Counted from the stretch's first letter, positions 52,755 to 61,255 are shown. The stretch: 64,000 nt of DNA from JAKLQR01 sp963753165 (GCA_963753165.1 CAVWBP010000024.1:62001-126000); one strand, 5' to 3'. Translations and numbers: made by a program. The notes: generated by a model from the letters alone, not told the origin.

Positions 52755-52967
52755 CTATGATTTCTTTTTCTTAAATTGGATTGCATCAGGAATAATCTTT
52801 GCAAGAAAAGACTGGGGCTGAACAACTGGTATCACAAAATGTGATGAGACGAGAAAGGAATCGGTGTCACCCATTAAAGGCCACCCCGTCAAGAGCAAAT
52901 AATAATTTATAGCGCAAAAGACGCTCTTTTGCACTTCCATAATGTCGGTTACGTCTCTTCGCCACAT
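52755..52967 (-). CDS. Unassigned small ORF
   Basis: A 70-codon reading with a hydrophobic middle (CAINYYLLLTGWPLMGDTDS) and a Lys-rich end. No ribosome binding site, no recognised family. It lies in the mobile-element neighbourhood and may be a fragment of an unknown gene. Confidence 0.25.
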   Translation of the reverse strand: MWRRDVTDIMEVQKSVFCAINYYLLLTGWPLMGDTDSFLVSSHFVIPVVQPQSFLAKIIPDAIQFKKKKS

Positions 52968-53271
52968 CTGAGGTCTTCATTTCATTTGATGTCAGCCTTG
53001 CTGCACCAGTCACCCATCAGGATCTGGGATGCTGAATCCGGATTGAACCGGATACATTTCCCGTTTCGCCGTTTGGCGAACCAGAAAACCGTCAGTGCCA
53101 TATGATGTCCAAAAAGTGCTTTTCAAGTCTCGTGGTTTGTAGCCACCCCATTACAGGCTCATCACATAGGCAGCAAAGTCACCGATAACCGGTATATGTG
53201 GATGCAACAGCTGCCAATCAAGTCTCATGGTTTTACCAACCCCACGTCCGGTTCACTGTTGCATCCGACCC
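52968..53271. other. Region 3' of the IS110 transposase
   Basis: About 300 bases without a gene. It contains two small palindromes (TCCGGATTGAACCGGA at about 53036 and TTCGCCGTTTGGCGAA at about 53065) and, from 53123 on, the structured stretch described as a candidate bridge RNA. The right end of the IS must lie here; its exact point cannot be fixed from the sequence alone. Confidence 0.5.
53123..53266 (-). ncRNA. Candidate IS1111-type bridge RNA and right-end repeat
   Basis: Just after the transposase stop, on the minus strand, GGATGCAACAG (53266-53256) pairs perfectly with CTGTTGCATCC (53210-53200), closing a 45-nt loop. A second helix (53200-53195 with 53168-53163) contains an inner 4-bp stem (53193-53190 / 53184-53181). 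The loop contains a 27-nt motif (53218-53244, starting TCAAGTCTC on the plus strand) that recurs with few changes at 53123-53150, near the presumed right end. IS110-family bridge RNAs have two such loops, one recognising the element's own ends. The location 3' of the gene fits the IS1111 subgroup. Confidence 0.5.
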
Positions 53272-54291
53272 TTAGACGAAGAGTTTCTCCGCCATGAAGG
53301 GCACATCATCCCGCATGATGTAGTACGCCGCCCGCGCCAGCTTATGCGCAAGTGCCTGGTGCGCTACCATGCGATTACTCCTCTGCGCCTTCCTCTGAAA
53401 ATATGCCCGTGCCTGAGCATCAAACCGTCTGGCCAGTTCAGACGCCTCAGAATACGCCCATGCCAGATACCTGTTGCCGTTTCTCTGGTTGCCCTTGCCT
53501 TTTGTCTTACCGTTGCTTACCCACTTTGAGCCTACTTTCCTGCAGTATGAGACATAGTTGCCGACTTTCTGAAAACGGCTGATCGGCCCTGTTTCGAGCA
53601 TAATCGTCAAGGCAAGTATCTTCCCCACACCAGGAATGCTCAACAACTTTTGATATGATGACGACAGCTCGATCTTCCCTTCTATGGTCTTTTCGATGCC
53701 TTTTATTTTCCTGGTCATGTAATCAATTATCTCTTTGCTGACTCCTCCTGCCATAAGAATGTCCTCGTTATTGGCCAACAAAGGGCTTATCCTGTCCTCT
53801 TTCAGGATTTTGACATCATTGACGTTCACCATAATCCCGCAGTTGCGAGTAATGATGTGCTGAAGGCTAATGATCAGAGAGGTCCGTAGTCTGACGAGAT
53901 GACTCCGTTTCCTTAATAGATCTCTCAGCGATCTTTCTTCCTTGGGATAGATATATCCCTCAGGCAGTATGTCCAGCCTGAGCATCTCGGCCAGCCAGTT
54001 CGCATCGTGCCGGTCATCTGCATGCTTAAGCCCTTTGTACTTTTGGATCGCTGCAGGGTTAGCCAGATGCACTTCATATCCTTGTTCCATAAGAAGATCG
54101 ACAAGCCAATACCAATTGTAGGTCGACTCCACGGCGATTCCCGCGATCTTCTTCCGGTAAGGACGGAGCGCCGTCACAATGGCTCCCGCGTCGTTGGGAA
54201 GCTTCTTTTGCAGTTGCTGTTTGCCCTCTTCATCGATGACTGCCAGGTAATTGTTGCTTGAATGCAAATCGAAAGCCGCGTACAATTTCAT
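53272..54291 (-). CDS. IS110-family transposase
   Basis: A 339-residue DEDD transposase. The N-terminal RuvC-like domain has KLYAAFDLHSSNNYLAVIDE (first Asp), GIAVESTYNWYWLVDLL (Glu) and GLKHADDRHDANWLAEMLRL (Asp pair). The C-terminal Tnp20 domain has LLSIPGVGKILALTIMLETG, FQKVGNYVSYCRKVGSKWVS and GNQRNGNRYLAWAYSEAS. The ATG at 54291 follows GGAGGTGTCTT; an upstream frame to 54351 runs through a hairpin and is rejected. The gene is intact, so the element may be active. Confidence 0.92.
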   Translation of the reverse strand: MKLYAAFDLHSSNNYLAVIDEEGKQQLQKKLPNDAGAIVTALRPYRKKIAGIAVESTYNWYWLVDLLMEQGYEVHLANPAAIQKYKGLKHADDRHDANWLAEMLRLDILPEGYIYPKEERSLRDLLRKRSHLVRLRTSLIISLQHIITRNCGIMVNVNDVKILKEDRISPLLANNEDILMAGGVSKEIIDYMTRKIKGIEKTIEGKIELSSSYQKLLSIPGVGKILALTIMLETGPISRFQKVGNYVSYCRKVGSKWVSNGKTKGKGNQRNGNRYLAWAYSEASELARRFDAQARAYFQRKAQRSNRMVAHQALAHKLARAAYYIMRDDVPFMAEKLFV

Positions 54292-54330
54292 AAGACACCT
54301 CCATGGGTAAAGTTTGAGCTCTTTCCCAAA

Positions 54331-54360
54331 GCATATCAGATGATTTTTCATCTGATATGC
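54331..54360. promoter_or_regulatory. Perfect hairpin in the IS110 leader
   Basis: GCATATCAGATGA and TCATCTGATATGC (13-base arms) with a TTTT loop, 40-70 bases before the transposase start. It may shield the ribosome binding site from read-through transcripts or be part of the left end recognised by the transposase. Confidence 0.6.
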
Positions 54361-54383
54361 CGGGAGGTGCCTTTATATGATTA

Positions 54384-54404
54384 TCAGGTCTATTTTCTTA
54401 GCAT
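54384..54404. repeat. 21-bp perfect inverted repeat, right member
   Basis: Inverted partner of 52458-52478 (TCAGGTCT...TTAGCAT on the plus strand). It borders the left end of the IS110 element. Confidence 0.6.
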
Positions 54405-54465
54405 AGAATATGAAAAACGTTTGCGTATGAAAAAATATAGTGAGAAAATGTAGTGACAAGAGGTT

Positions 54466-54542
54466 TGGTGGCGGTGCAGGGATTTGAACCCCGGACACTG
54501 CGGATATGAGCCGCATGCTCTAACCGACTGAGCTACACCGCC
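54466..54542 (-). tRNA. tRNA-Met (CAT anticodon)
   Basis: A full cloverleaf on the minus strand: acceptor GGCGGTG/CACCGCC, D arm GCTC...GAGC, anticodon stem TGCGG/CCGCA around loop CTCATAT (anticodon CAT), T arm with GGTTCAAATCC, and CCA encoded at 54468-54466. The G1-C72 pair excludes initiator tRNA. Elongator Met is likely; a lysidine-modified Ile2 species cannot be excluded by sequence alone. It lies between rodA and the IS110 element. Confidence 0.92.
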
Positions 54543-54617
54543 GTCTGAAAAAGTTAAGAGTTAAAAGTGTAAAGTTGAAAGTAAAACAGAATCTAAATTA
54601 TACCAAAAGCACTATAT

Positions 54618-55739
54618 TTAATGAAAGAGTTCAAACCTCCGCGTCCGGATGCTGATGAGGATGCCGACAGCGATCATGTTCGAGAGGAGCGCGGTCCCGC
54701 CGTAGCTCATGAACGGCAGCGGTATCCCGACAACCGGCATCAGGCCCAGGGTCATGCCCACATTCACAAAGAAATAGATGAAGAACATCGTGGTTATCCC
54801 GAGCGCAAGGAGCCGCCCGAAGTCGTCCTTGGCCTTATTGACCGTATCAAGTCCCCGTACTATCAGAATAAGATAGAGAATCAGGAGTATCAGGCTCCCG
54901 AAAAACCCCCATTCCTCGGCGAAGACGGCAAAGATAAAGTCCGTATGTTTTTCAGGGAGGAACCTGAAGGGGCCCTGCGTCCCCTGCATATACCCTTTTC
55001 CGAAAAATTTCCCTGAACCGACGGTAATCTTCGATTGATTCAGATGATACCCGATTCCCGTGGGGTCAATCTCCGGCTCGATGAACGCGACCAGCCGGCT
55101 CTTCTGGTAGTCTTTTAACCCATGCCAGAAGATGTTCCCTAAAAACGGGAGTGATATCAGGCCGATGATGATAAAGAGCACCGCAACTCTTCTCTGGAGA
55201 CCCCGGGCGAAGAGGAGTGAGATGAAAAGCGCGACGACGATGATTCCTGTCCCAAGGTCGGGTTGTTTGATAAGGAGGACGAAGGGGAGAAAAACTATTG
55301 TGAAAAAGGTGCGGAACAAGGCAAAGGTGTCGAGCGGCGGTTTGACCAGGCTCAGATAGTGTGAGAGCATGATGATGTATATGAGCTTGAAAAATTCCGA
55401 AGGCTGAAAGGAGAGCGGCCCTATGCTCAGCCATCTCTGCGCTCCCATACCGACCCTGCCGGTGATAAAGACCGCCATGAGAAGGAGAATGCCGGCAACA
55501 TAGAAGACCATTGCAAATCTGCTCAGCCAAATGTAGTCAAAACTCACAATAAAGAACAGGGTAATGAGTCCGAGGACAAGCCATACTCCCTGTTTGATAA
55601 AGAATGATGAATGTCCTTCGGCTGCGAGAGGACGTGTCGCGCTGTATATGGTGAGGATGCCGATGAGCGCAAGGAGCACGGTGACCGCGAGGGTCACCCA
55701 GTCGAAATTTTTTATCAGCCTGCGGTCGATTTTAAACAT
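54618..55739 (-). CDS. rodA: Rod-shape determining protein RodA
   Basis: SEDS-family glycosyltransferase that polymerises peptidoglycan with PBP2. About ten helices; ATRPLAAEGHSSFFIKQGVW near the start, LSIGPLSFQPSEFFKLIYII (the conserved QPSE), KQPDLGTGIIVVALFISLLF and the catalytic-loop FLPEKHTDFIFAVFAEEWGF, ending GIPLPFMSYGGTALLSNMIA. The start at 55739 (FKIDRRLIKNFDW) matches family length (373); a longer frame to 55790 adds an unlikely leader. Last gene of the mreBCD-mrdA-rodA cluster, with cysM inserted between. Confidence 0.95.
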   Translation of the reverse strand: MFKIDRRLIKNFDWVTLAVTVLLALIGILTIYSATRPLAAEGHSSFFIKQGVWLVLGLITLFFIVSFDYIWLSRFAMVFYVAGILLLMAVFITGRVGMGAQRWLSIGPLSFQPSEFFKLIYIIMLSHYLSLVKPPLDTFALFRTFFTIVFLPFVLLIKQPDLGTGIIVVALFISLLFARGLQRRVAVLFIIIGLISLPFLGNIFWHGLKDYQKSRLVAFIEPEIDPTGIGYHLNQSKITVGSGKFFGKGYMQGTQGPFRFLPEKHTDFIFAVFAEEWGFFGSLILLILYLILIVRGLDTVNKAKDDFGRLLALGITTMFFIYFFVNVGMTLGLMPVVGIPLPFMSYGGTALLSNMIAVGILISIRTRRFELFH

Positions 55740-55837
55740 ATGAAAAACAGGATGGAATGGAAAGGATAACAGAAAGATAAAAGAAATCAAAGGATTCCGA
55801 TAAGTGGTTACTCTGCTTTACTTGCCGTGCCTTATTC

Positions 55838-56743
55838 TTACGGCGGGCATTTGGCACATACGGATACAAAGAGTGATGTGGACAGATACCGGTCTCCCCG
55901 GTCAGGGAGAAGGACAACGATAACCCCGTCTTTCAGTTCGCTTGATTTCCTGAGTGCGATATTCATCGCAGCGCCGCTTGACATTCCGACAAACATCCCC
56001 TCTTTGACCGCGAGTTTCCTTGTGGTATCGAATGCTTCTTCGTCGTTTACATAATAATGCTCGTCGATCCTGCCCGGGTCGAATATCTTCGGTACGATCG
56101 ACTCAGACATGTTCTTGAGCCCCTGAATGCGGTGGCGCGCAACCGGTTCCACGCCGATAATTTCTATATCCTTGTTATACTCCTTGAGTCTCTTGCTGAC
56201 TCCCATGAGTGTTCCCGTTGTTCCCATGCCCGCGATAAAGTGCGTAACGCGACCTTCCGTCTGTTCGATGATCTCTTTCCCTGTGGTTTCATAATGTGCA
56301 AGGACATTCGCTTCGTTATCGAACTGGTTCGGCATGAAGTATCTCCCCGGTTCCTCGTCGAATATTTTGTGGACAAGACGGATTGCGCCGTCTGTTGCTT
56401 CCTCGGAAGGACTCAGAATAAGCTCTGCACCGAAGGCCTCGAGAATCCTCCTCCGCTCGATGCTTACGCAGGCAGGCATGGTGAGTTTCACGCGGTACTG
56501 CTTTGCGGAAGCGACCATGGCAAGACCTATCCCGGTATTCCCTGACGTCGCTTCGAGAATGATCTTCTCCTTCGTCAGGGTTCCCGCTTTTTCCGCTGCC
56601 TCTATCATGAAGAGGGCAATACGGTCTTTGACAGAACCGCTGGGGTTATTCCCCTCGAGTTTCGCGAACAGCTTCACCCGGGGGTTCGGGTTCATTTCTA
56701 TGGCCGTTATCGGGGTATTCCCAATGCACTGAAGGATGCCCAT
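55838..56743 (-). CDS. cysM: Cysteine synthase (CysM/CysK family)
   Basis: PLP enzyme that forms cysteine from an activated serine and sulfide. GNTPITAIEMNPNPRVKLFA, the PLP Lys in NNPSGSVKDRIALFM, the phosphate loop TSGNTGIGLAMV and SSGAAMNIAL are present; 301 residues, CysM-like in the EATSGNTG context. It starts 98 bases inside the end of mrdA and has no ribosome binding site, but TATAAT lies five bases before ATG, so a leaderless transcript is likely. Its place in a cell-shape cluster is unusual, and cysteine synthesis fits the assimilatory side of the sat step. Confidence 0.9.
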   Translation of the reverse strand: MGILQCIGNTPITAIEMNPNPRVKLFAKLEGNNPSGSVKDRIALFMIEAAEKAGTLTKEKIILEATSGNTGIGLAMVASAKQYRVKLTMPACVSIERRRILEAFGAELILSPSEEATDGAIRLVHKIFDEEPGRYFMPNQFDNEANVLAHYETTGKEIIEQTEGRVTHFIAGMGTTGTLMGVSKRLKEYNKDIEIIGVEPVARHRIQGLKNMSESIVPKIFDPGRIDEHYYVNDEEAFDTTRKLAVKEGMFVGMSSGAAMNIALRKSSELKDGVIVVLLPDRGDRYLSTSLFVSVCAKCPP

Positions 56744-58526
56744 TGTCTATTATACTGGAAGTTTCTCCGGAACGGTCAAGCGGTTGCAGGGATTTCATAT
56801 ATTCCTCGATTGCGATTTTCGCGATCGGGGCAGCGGCCCCTCCCCCGTGTCCTCCGTGCTCGACAAGGACGGCAAGGGCTATTTCGGGCTTTTCAACCGG
56901 TGCGAATGCCACAAACCATGCATGGTCTCTGAACCGCTCGGCCTGTGAAGAGACGCCGCTTTTCATCGATACGACCTGAGCGGTCCCTGTTTTGCCTCCG
57001 ACAGAGAAGGATGATTTTGCAGCCCATCCTGTGCCGCCTCCTTCATTCACGACGCCGAAAAGACCTTTTTTTACAATCTCCATGTTCTCGGCGCTTGCCT
57101 TCGTCCGCCCGGTAAGGACCGGGGGTGAATCCTTAATGAGTGTGGGCTTATAAATGTTTCCCCCGTTTGCCACGGTATTCATCATAAGAGCCATCTGGAT
57201 CGGTGTGGCGGCAATGTATCCCTGGCCTATTGCAGCAATAAACGTTTCTCCCAGATACCAGGGAAGTTTCATGGTCTGGAGTTTCCACTGCGAGTTCGGT
57301 ATAAGGCCCCGGCGTTCCGATCCGAGTTCGATCCCGGTTTCTGTTCCAAGCCCCAGGCTTGTTGCATATTCGTAGATTTTATCGATTCCGAGGCGCTTCC
57401 CTACTTCATAAAAAAATACGTCGCAGGATTCTACAATTGCCTTATGAAGAGAAACCGTACCATGTCCCTCTCTGCGCCAGCAGCCGAACCGCCAGCTGCC
57501 ATATTGTATTCCACCCCTGCAGTCCACTTTCGTCTCAGGGGTGATGACTTTCTGTTCAAGTCCCGCAATGGCAGTGACGATCTTAAATGTAGAGCCCGGA
57601 GGGTACTGGCTCTGGAGCGCCCTGTTCAGCATGGGGTTCTTCTTGTCATTGATGATCTCCTGCCAGTTTTCCTGTGTTATTCCTCTCGTGAAGAGATTGG
57701 GATCGAAGGAAGGTTTGCTGATCAGGCCGAGAATCTCTCCGGTGTCCGGTTTCAGCGCGACGAGGGCCCCCGCCCTCTCTCCGAAGGCTTTCTCCGCCTC
57801 TTTCTGGAGATTGAGTTCGATGCTGAGGGTAATGTCCGTGCCCTTTATCGGGGGCTTCTCCTGAAGGAACCGTATCTCTTTGCCGAGGGCGTTCACTTCA
57901 ATAACCCGCTTGCCGGGAGTCCCCCTGAGAACCGAATCGAAAAGTTTCTCAACACCCCATTGTCCGATGAAGGTGTCCGGAGATATATCTCTGAACGCGG
58001 GATCTTTCGCCTGGGCAGGGCTCAATTTCCCGAGATACCCGATGAGGTGAGAAGCGACATTCCCATGAATATATTCCCTGTTCACTTCGATGTCGACAAA
58101 AAGACCGGGAAAATCAGAACGCCTCGCTTCAATGTACGCGACTTCTTCAAAAGGCAGTCCGTGTTTCAGGCGGACGGGGACAAAAGGACTTGATCCGCTT
58201 TCGCGCACTATTTCACTGATTTCTGCCGCGGGCATATTGAGAAGCGTCGAGAGCTGATGAAGTCTGCTCCGGTCGAATTCATTCGGAATAAGAGAAACGG
58301 AATAATAAGGGAAGTTTTTTACGAGCGGGACCCCGTTCCTGTCAAAAATGATCCCGCGTGGCGCCGGGGTATCAATAATCCTCATCCTGTTCGCTTCCGA
58401 CAGTCTTCTGTACTCATCTCCCTGGAGGATCTGCAGTTGCCAGAGCCTCAGGATGAGAAGAAAGACCAGTACGATAACCAGGTAGCTCACGACCAGGATT
58501 CTTTCTGATGTATCTTCCCTCTGCAT
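56646..58526 (-). CDS. mrdA: Penicillin-binding protein 2 (elongasome transpeptidase)
   Basis: Class B PBP that cross-links side-wall peptidoglycan. N-terminal helix VVSYLVIVLVFLLILRLWQL, pedestal with RGIIFDRNGVPLVKNFPYYS, transpeptidase motifs YPPGSTFKIVTAIAGL (SxxK Ser), SCD (SxN-type) in IVESCDVFFYEVG and KTG in SVGGKTGTAQVVSM. At 626 residues it is normal. The last ~30 residues (NGHPSVHWEYPDNGHRNEPE) overlap cysM out of frame and look unlike family sequence, so the tail may be an artefact of a lost stop codon. Confidence 0.95.
   Translation of the reverse strand: MQREDTSERILVVSYLVIVLVFLLILRLWQLQILQGDEYRRLSEANRMRIIDTPAPRGIIFDRNGVPLVKNFPYYSVSLIPNEFDRSRLHQLSTLLNMPAAEISEIVRESGSSPFVPVRLKHGLPFEEVAYIEARRSDFPGLFVDIEVNREYIHGNVASHLIGYLGKLSPAQAKDPAFRDISPDTFIGQWGVEKLFDSVLRGTPGKRVIEVNALGKEIRFLQEKPPIKGTDITLSIELNLQKEAEKAFGERAGALVALKPDTGEILGLISKPSFDPNLFTRGITQENWQEIINDKKNPMLNRALQSQYPPGSTFKIVTAIAGLEQKVITPETKVDCRGGIQYGSWRFGCWRREGHGTVSLHKAIVESCDVFFYEVGKRLGIDKIYEYATSLGLGTETGIELGSERRGLIPNSQWKLQTMKLPWYLGETFIAAIGQGYIAATPIQMALMMNTVANGGNIYKPTLIKDSPPVLTGRTKASAENMEIVKKGLFGVVNEGGGTGWAAKSSFSVGGKTGTAQVVSMKSGVSSQAERFRDHAWFVAFAPVEKPEIALAVLVEHGGHGGGAAAPIAKIAIEEYMKSLQPLDRSGETSSIIDNGHPSVHWEYPDNGHRNEPEPPGEAVRETRGE
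56749..56779 (-). promoter_or_regulatory. Promoter of cysM inside mrdA
   Basis: On the minus strand TTGACC (56779-56774), a 19-base spacer and a perfect TATAAT (56754-56749). Only five bases separate the -10 box from the cysM ATG (56743), so the first transcribed base should be at or beside the start codon. Confidence 0.6.
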
Positions 58527-58537
58527 TTCCTCAGCCT

Positions 58538-58999
58538 CTAAATATTTTGATGAAGGTCCTTCGGTTTCAGGAAAATTCCTGCCGGGGCATTGATCAGGGA
58601 CTGCACGAGGATGACAACTGATGCGGCCCCGGCGCCTGCCGGCATCTTGTCGAAAATGCCTCTCATGAGAAATACGAGCGACCCGTCCAGAAAGGTGAGC
58701 AGCGCAATACTGAGAATTCCCAGATAGGGGGTCCAGATGAAAAATCTGCTATAGAGGAGGGAAGACAGGTATCCCACAAGACTTTTACTGAGCAGGTGCG
58801 GTCCAAGGAACGCGCCGGAAAGGCTGTCCTCGACAATACCGATCAGCGCACCGTAGAGCATGCCCTTCATCTCACGTCCCTTAATCCCGGCATAACAGGC
58901 AAGGAGGACGGTCAGGTTCGGAGTTATCTGGTGGAACGAGAGGCTCCCCTGAAGCACGAGCAGAAAAAATAAAATTATCGGTACGACTATGTACTTCAT
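58538..58999 (-). CDS. mreD: Rod shape-determining protein MreD
   Basis: A 153-residue membrane protein with five to six helices (YIVVPIILFFLLVLQGSLSF; YAGIKGREMKGMLYGALIGI; SLSGAFLGPHLLSKSLVGYL). The GxxxGxxxD-S-like pattern in GALIGIVEDSLSGAFLG is typical of MreD. It overlaps mreC by four bases and precedes mrdA by eleven. Confidence 0.88.
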   Translation of the reverse strand: MKYIVVPIILFFLLVLQGSLSFHQITPNLTVLLACYAGIKGREMKGMLYGALIGIVEDSLSGAFLGPHLLSKSLVGYLSSLLYSRFFIWTPYLGILSIALLTFLDGSLVFLMRGIFDKMPAGAGAASVVILVQSLINAPAGIFLKPKDLHQNI

Positions 59000-59784
59000 C
59001 CCTTTGTGATGATTACTACAATTTCGAGATGGGTGTCCTCTACAAACGGGATGACTTCAATATCCTGAAAAAAGCCTGCTTCCTTTTTGTTCACTTTTGA
59101 GACATATCCAAGCGGGATACCCTGAGGGAAGAGGGTATCGAGCCCCGAGGTGATGAGAACCTCTCCCTCTTTCACCTCATCTTCGTGCGGGATGTATTTC
59201 AACATACATCTCCTGGATCCGGTTCCCGAAAGAATGCCTTCGATCCTGCTCTCCTGCAGTCTGGCTGCAGCAGAAAAACTGATGTCGTTTATCAGCAGCA
59301 GATGTGAATACGAAGTGAAGACATCAGAGATTTTTCCTGCGATGCCCCGTTCGGTAACCGCGATCATATCTTTCTGTATCCCGTCCGAAAGCCCCTTGTC
59401 GATCACTACTGTTTTCGACCAGAAGTCTGTGCCTCTGCCGATAACACGCGCAGCAGTCACATGCCGGGGCTCATGTTCTTTGAGTGCGAGCAGCGCACTG
59501 AGCCTTTTATTTTCCTGAATAGCTTCATGGTAAGCCTGCTCTTCCTGCAGCATCCGCGAAAGCTCTTTCCTGAGCCTGATATTTTCACTTTCTCTGATCA
59601 GCATTCTCCGGAAGGGGGCAGAGAGGGAATCTTTCAGCGATGTCTTCGCATCATACAACCTGTCGAGGACGGCATGGAGAGACTTGAGCGGCAACAGATG
59701 CTGCCTGTTGCTCTGATAGGTCATTACGCTGAGTGAGAGCAAGAGAATCGCGAGGAGAATGAGAAGGAGCCACTTCTTCGGCAT
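58996..59784 (-). CDS. mreC: Rod shape-determining protein MreC
   Basis: Bitopic periplasmic scaffold linking MreB with PBP2. One N-terminal helix (WLLLILLAILLLSLSVMTYQ), a coiled coil (LIRESENIRLRKELSRMLQE) and a beta domain with ARVIGRGTDFWSKTVVIDKG and TSYSHLLLINDISFSAAARL, where MreC usually has a conserved D-x-x-x-x-I-x-A pattern, ending VIPFVEDTHLEIVVIITKG. 262 residues; the start overlaps the mreB stop by one base (TAATG). Confidence 0.9.
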   Translation of the reverse strand: MPKKWLLLILLAILLLSLSVMTYQSNRQHLLPLKSLHAVLDRLYDAKTSLKDSLSAPFRRMLIRESENIRLRKELSRMLQEEQAYHEAIQENKRLSALLALKEHEPRHVTAARVIGRGTDFWSKTVVIDKGLSDGIQKDMIAVTERGIAGKISDVFTSYSHLLLINDISFSAAARLQESRIEGILSGTGSRRCMLKYIPHEDEVKEGEVLITSGLDTLFPQGIPLGYVSKVNKKEAGFFQDIEVIPFVEDTHLEIVVIITKG

Positions 59785-60818
59785 TACAGGTTGATGGCAA
59801 CCCTGCGCAGAAGGTCGAGTTCATCGAGCATCTTTCCGACACCGCGCACGACTGCGGTGAGAGGATCTTCTGCAACAAAGACCGGGAGACCTGTCTCCTC
59901 GCGAATGAGAAGATCAAGTCCCCTGAGGAGAGCGCCGCCTCCCGCGAGGATAATTCCCTTGTCCACAATATCCGATGCGAGTTCAGGAGGAGTGTTCTCG
60001 AGCACGACTTTGATGGTATCGAGGATGACATTCACCGGTTCAGCGAGGGCTTCCCGGATCTCTTCTTCATGGATTATGATCGTCTTTGGTATCCCTGAGA
60101 TAAGGTCCCTTCCCTTTACCTCCATGGTTCGTGTTTCGCTTCCCTCCGTCTGATAGGCGGAGCCGACATTGATTTTTATCTGTTCAGCGGTCATATCGCC
60201 GATCATGAGATTGAACTTGCGCTTGATGAATGCCATAATGGCTTCGTCCATTTTATCGCCGCTTGCCCGGACTGCCTTGCTGTATACAACCCCGTCGAGA
60301 GATATTACCGCGACATCCGTTGTTCCGCCGCCGATATCGACAATGATATTGCCGGAAGGTTCCCCGACCGGAAGACCGACTCCTATCGCAGCGGCCATTG
60401 GTTCACCGATGAGATAGACTTCCCGTGCTCCCGATACCTGCGCCGCGTCCTTTACTGCACGCTGTTCAACCTGGGTAATCCCTGAGGGGACGCCGATGAT
60501 CACTCTCGGGGATACAAAGCTGCGCCTGTTATGCACCTTGGTGATGAAATACTTCAGCATCTCTCCCGTGGCATCGAAATCTGCGATCACGCCGTCCTTC
60601 ATCGGTCTTATCGCCATGATATTTGCCGGAGTTTTACCGAGCATCCTTTTGGCCTCTGCACCGACGGCAACAGGCTTTTTGTCATCTTTTCGCAGCACCA
60701 CGACAGACGGTTCATTGCAGACAATGCCTTTGCCTCTCATGAATACGAGGGTATTTGCTGTGCCGAGGTCGATAGCAAGGTCGTTAGAAAACATGCCGAG
60801 TATTTTATGGAAAAACAT
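59784..60818 (-). CDS. mreB: Actin-like cell shape protein MreB
   Basis: MreB polymerises under the membrane and guides side-wall synthesis. Landmarks are LAIDLGTANTLVFMRGKGIV (phosphate 1), VIIGVPSGITQVEQRAVKDA, PMAAAIGVGLPVGEPSGNII followed by VDIGGGTTDVAVISLDGV (phosphate 2) and IILAGGGALLRGLDLLI (adenosine). The start at 60818 gives FFHKILGMFSNDLAID and is supported by AGGAGG five bases upstream; 344 residues. Confidence 0.96.
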   Translation of the reverse strand: MFFHKILGMFSNDLAIDLGTANTLVFMRGKGIVCNEPSVVVLRKDDKKPVAVGAEAKRMLGKTPANIMAIRPMKDGVIADFDATGEMLKYFITKVHNRRSFVSPRVIIGVPSGITQVEQRAVKDAAQVSGAREVYLIGEPMAAAIGVGLPVGEPSGNIIVDIGGGTTDVAVISLDGVVYSKAVRASGDKMDEAIMAFIKRKFNLMIGDMTAEQIKINVGSAYQTEGSETRTMEVKGRDLISGIPKTIIIHEEEIREALAEPVNVILDTIKVVLENTPPELASDIVDKGIILAGGGALLRGLDLLIREETGLPVFVAEDPLTAVVRGVGKMLDELDLLRRVAINL

Positions 60819-61255
60819 TATTCCTCCTGTTTTGCCTGGGGGTTGTTCACAGGGCTGTCGATTACCAGGGTTTTGGCAATCTCATCTCCAATGCGCATTC
60901 CGTTTCTGCTGCCGAGCAGGACTATGAATTCAAGGCCTATCACCAGGAGAATAAATACCCAGCCAACCCAGAGTGTATGGAAAAGAAAATACCCCAGTGC
61001 CAAGGTGCTGTTCCTGAGTACGGAATCTCTGAATGTACAGGGGCTGGAAGTATCGGCAGAAACAACCCTGAGACCGATGAGTTTTTTCCCGATACTTCTC
61101 CCGTCAAAGAAACCATCTCCTATTAAAAGATAGGCAAGTCCTGCAAAGAAACCGGCCTTCGGTATCAACTCTGCTGCTGCTGCAATGAGAATAAAGTCGA
61201 GGATTTTTGCGACAGTCCGTACAAACAATCCTGCCCGTTTCAATTCCTCAGACAT
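60818..61255 (-). CDS. RDD-family membrane protein
   Basis: A 145-residue protein with two to three helices. The RDD signature is ARTVAKILDF-like (FVRTVAKILDFILIAAAAEL), DGFFDGRSIGKKLIGLRVVS and a final helix GYFLFHTLWVGWVFILLVIG with GMRIGDEIAKTLVI. RDD proteins have been linked to ion transport. It is the promoter-proximal gene of the mreB cluster and overlaps mreB by one base. Confidence 0.85.
   Translation of the reverse strand: MSEELKRAGLFVRTVAKILDFILIAAAAELIPKAGFFAGLAYLLIGDGFFDGRSIGKKLIGLRVVSADTSSPCTFRDSVLRNSTLALGYFLFHTLWVGWVFILLVIGLEFIVLLGSRNGMRIGDEIAKTLVIDSPVNNPQAKQEE

Larger units (their letters stand above)
53123..54404 (-). mobile_element. IS110/IS1111-type insertion sequence (boundaries approximate)
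   Basis: The element comprises the intact transposase (53272-54291), a ~100-base 5' region with a perfect hairpin (54331-54360), and a structured 3' region. IS110 members lack classic terminal repeats, so the ends are uncertain; the left boundary is probably within 54375-54404, where a 21-bp string (inverted copy at 52458) ends in ACCTGA, and the right boundary near 53123 or slightly beyond. It sits next to a tRNA-Met gene. Confidence 0.65.

Noticed and set aside
56646..56740. Functional C-terminal tail of PBP2 overlapping cysM
   Set aside because: The tail has the composition of a shifted reading of the cysM N-terminus and matches nothing I know in PBP2; I kept the frame end but do not credit the tail with function.
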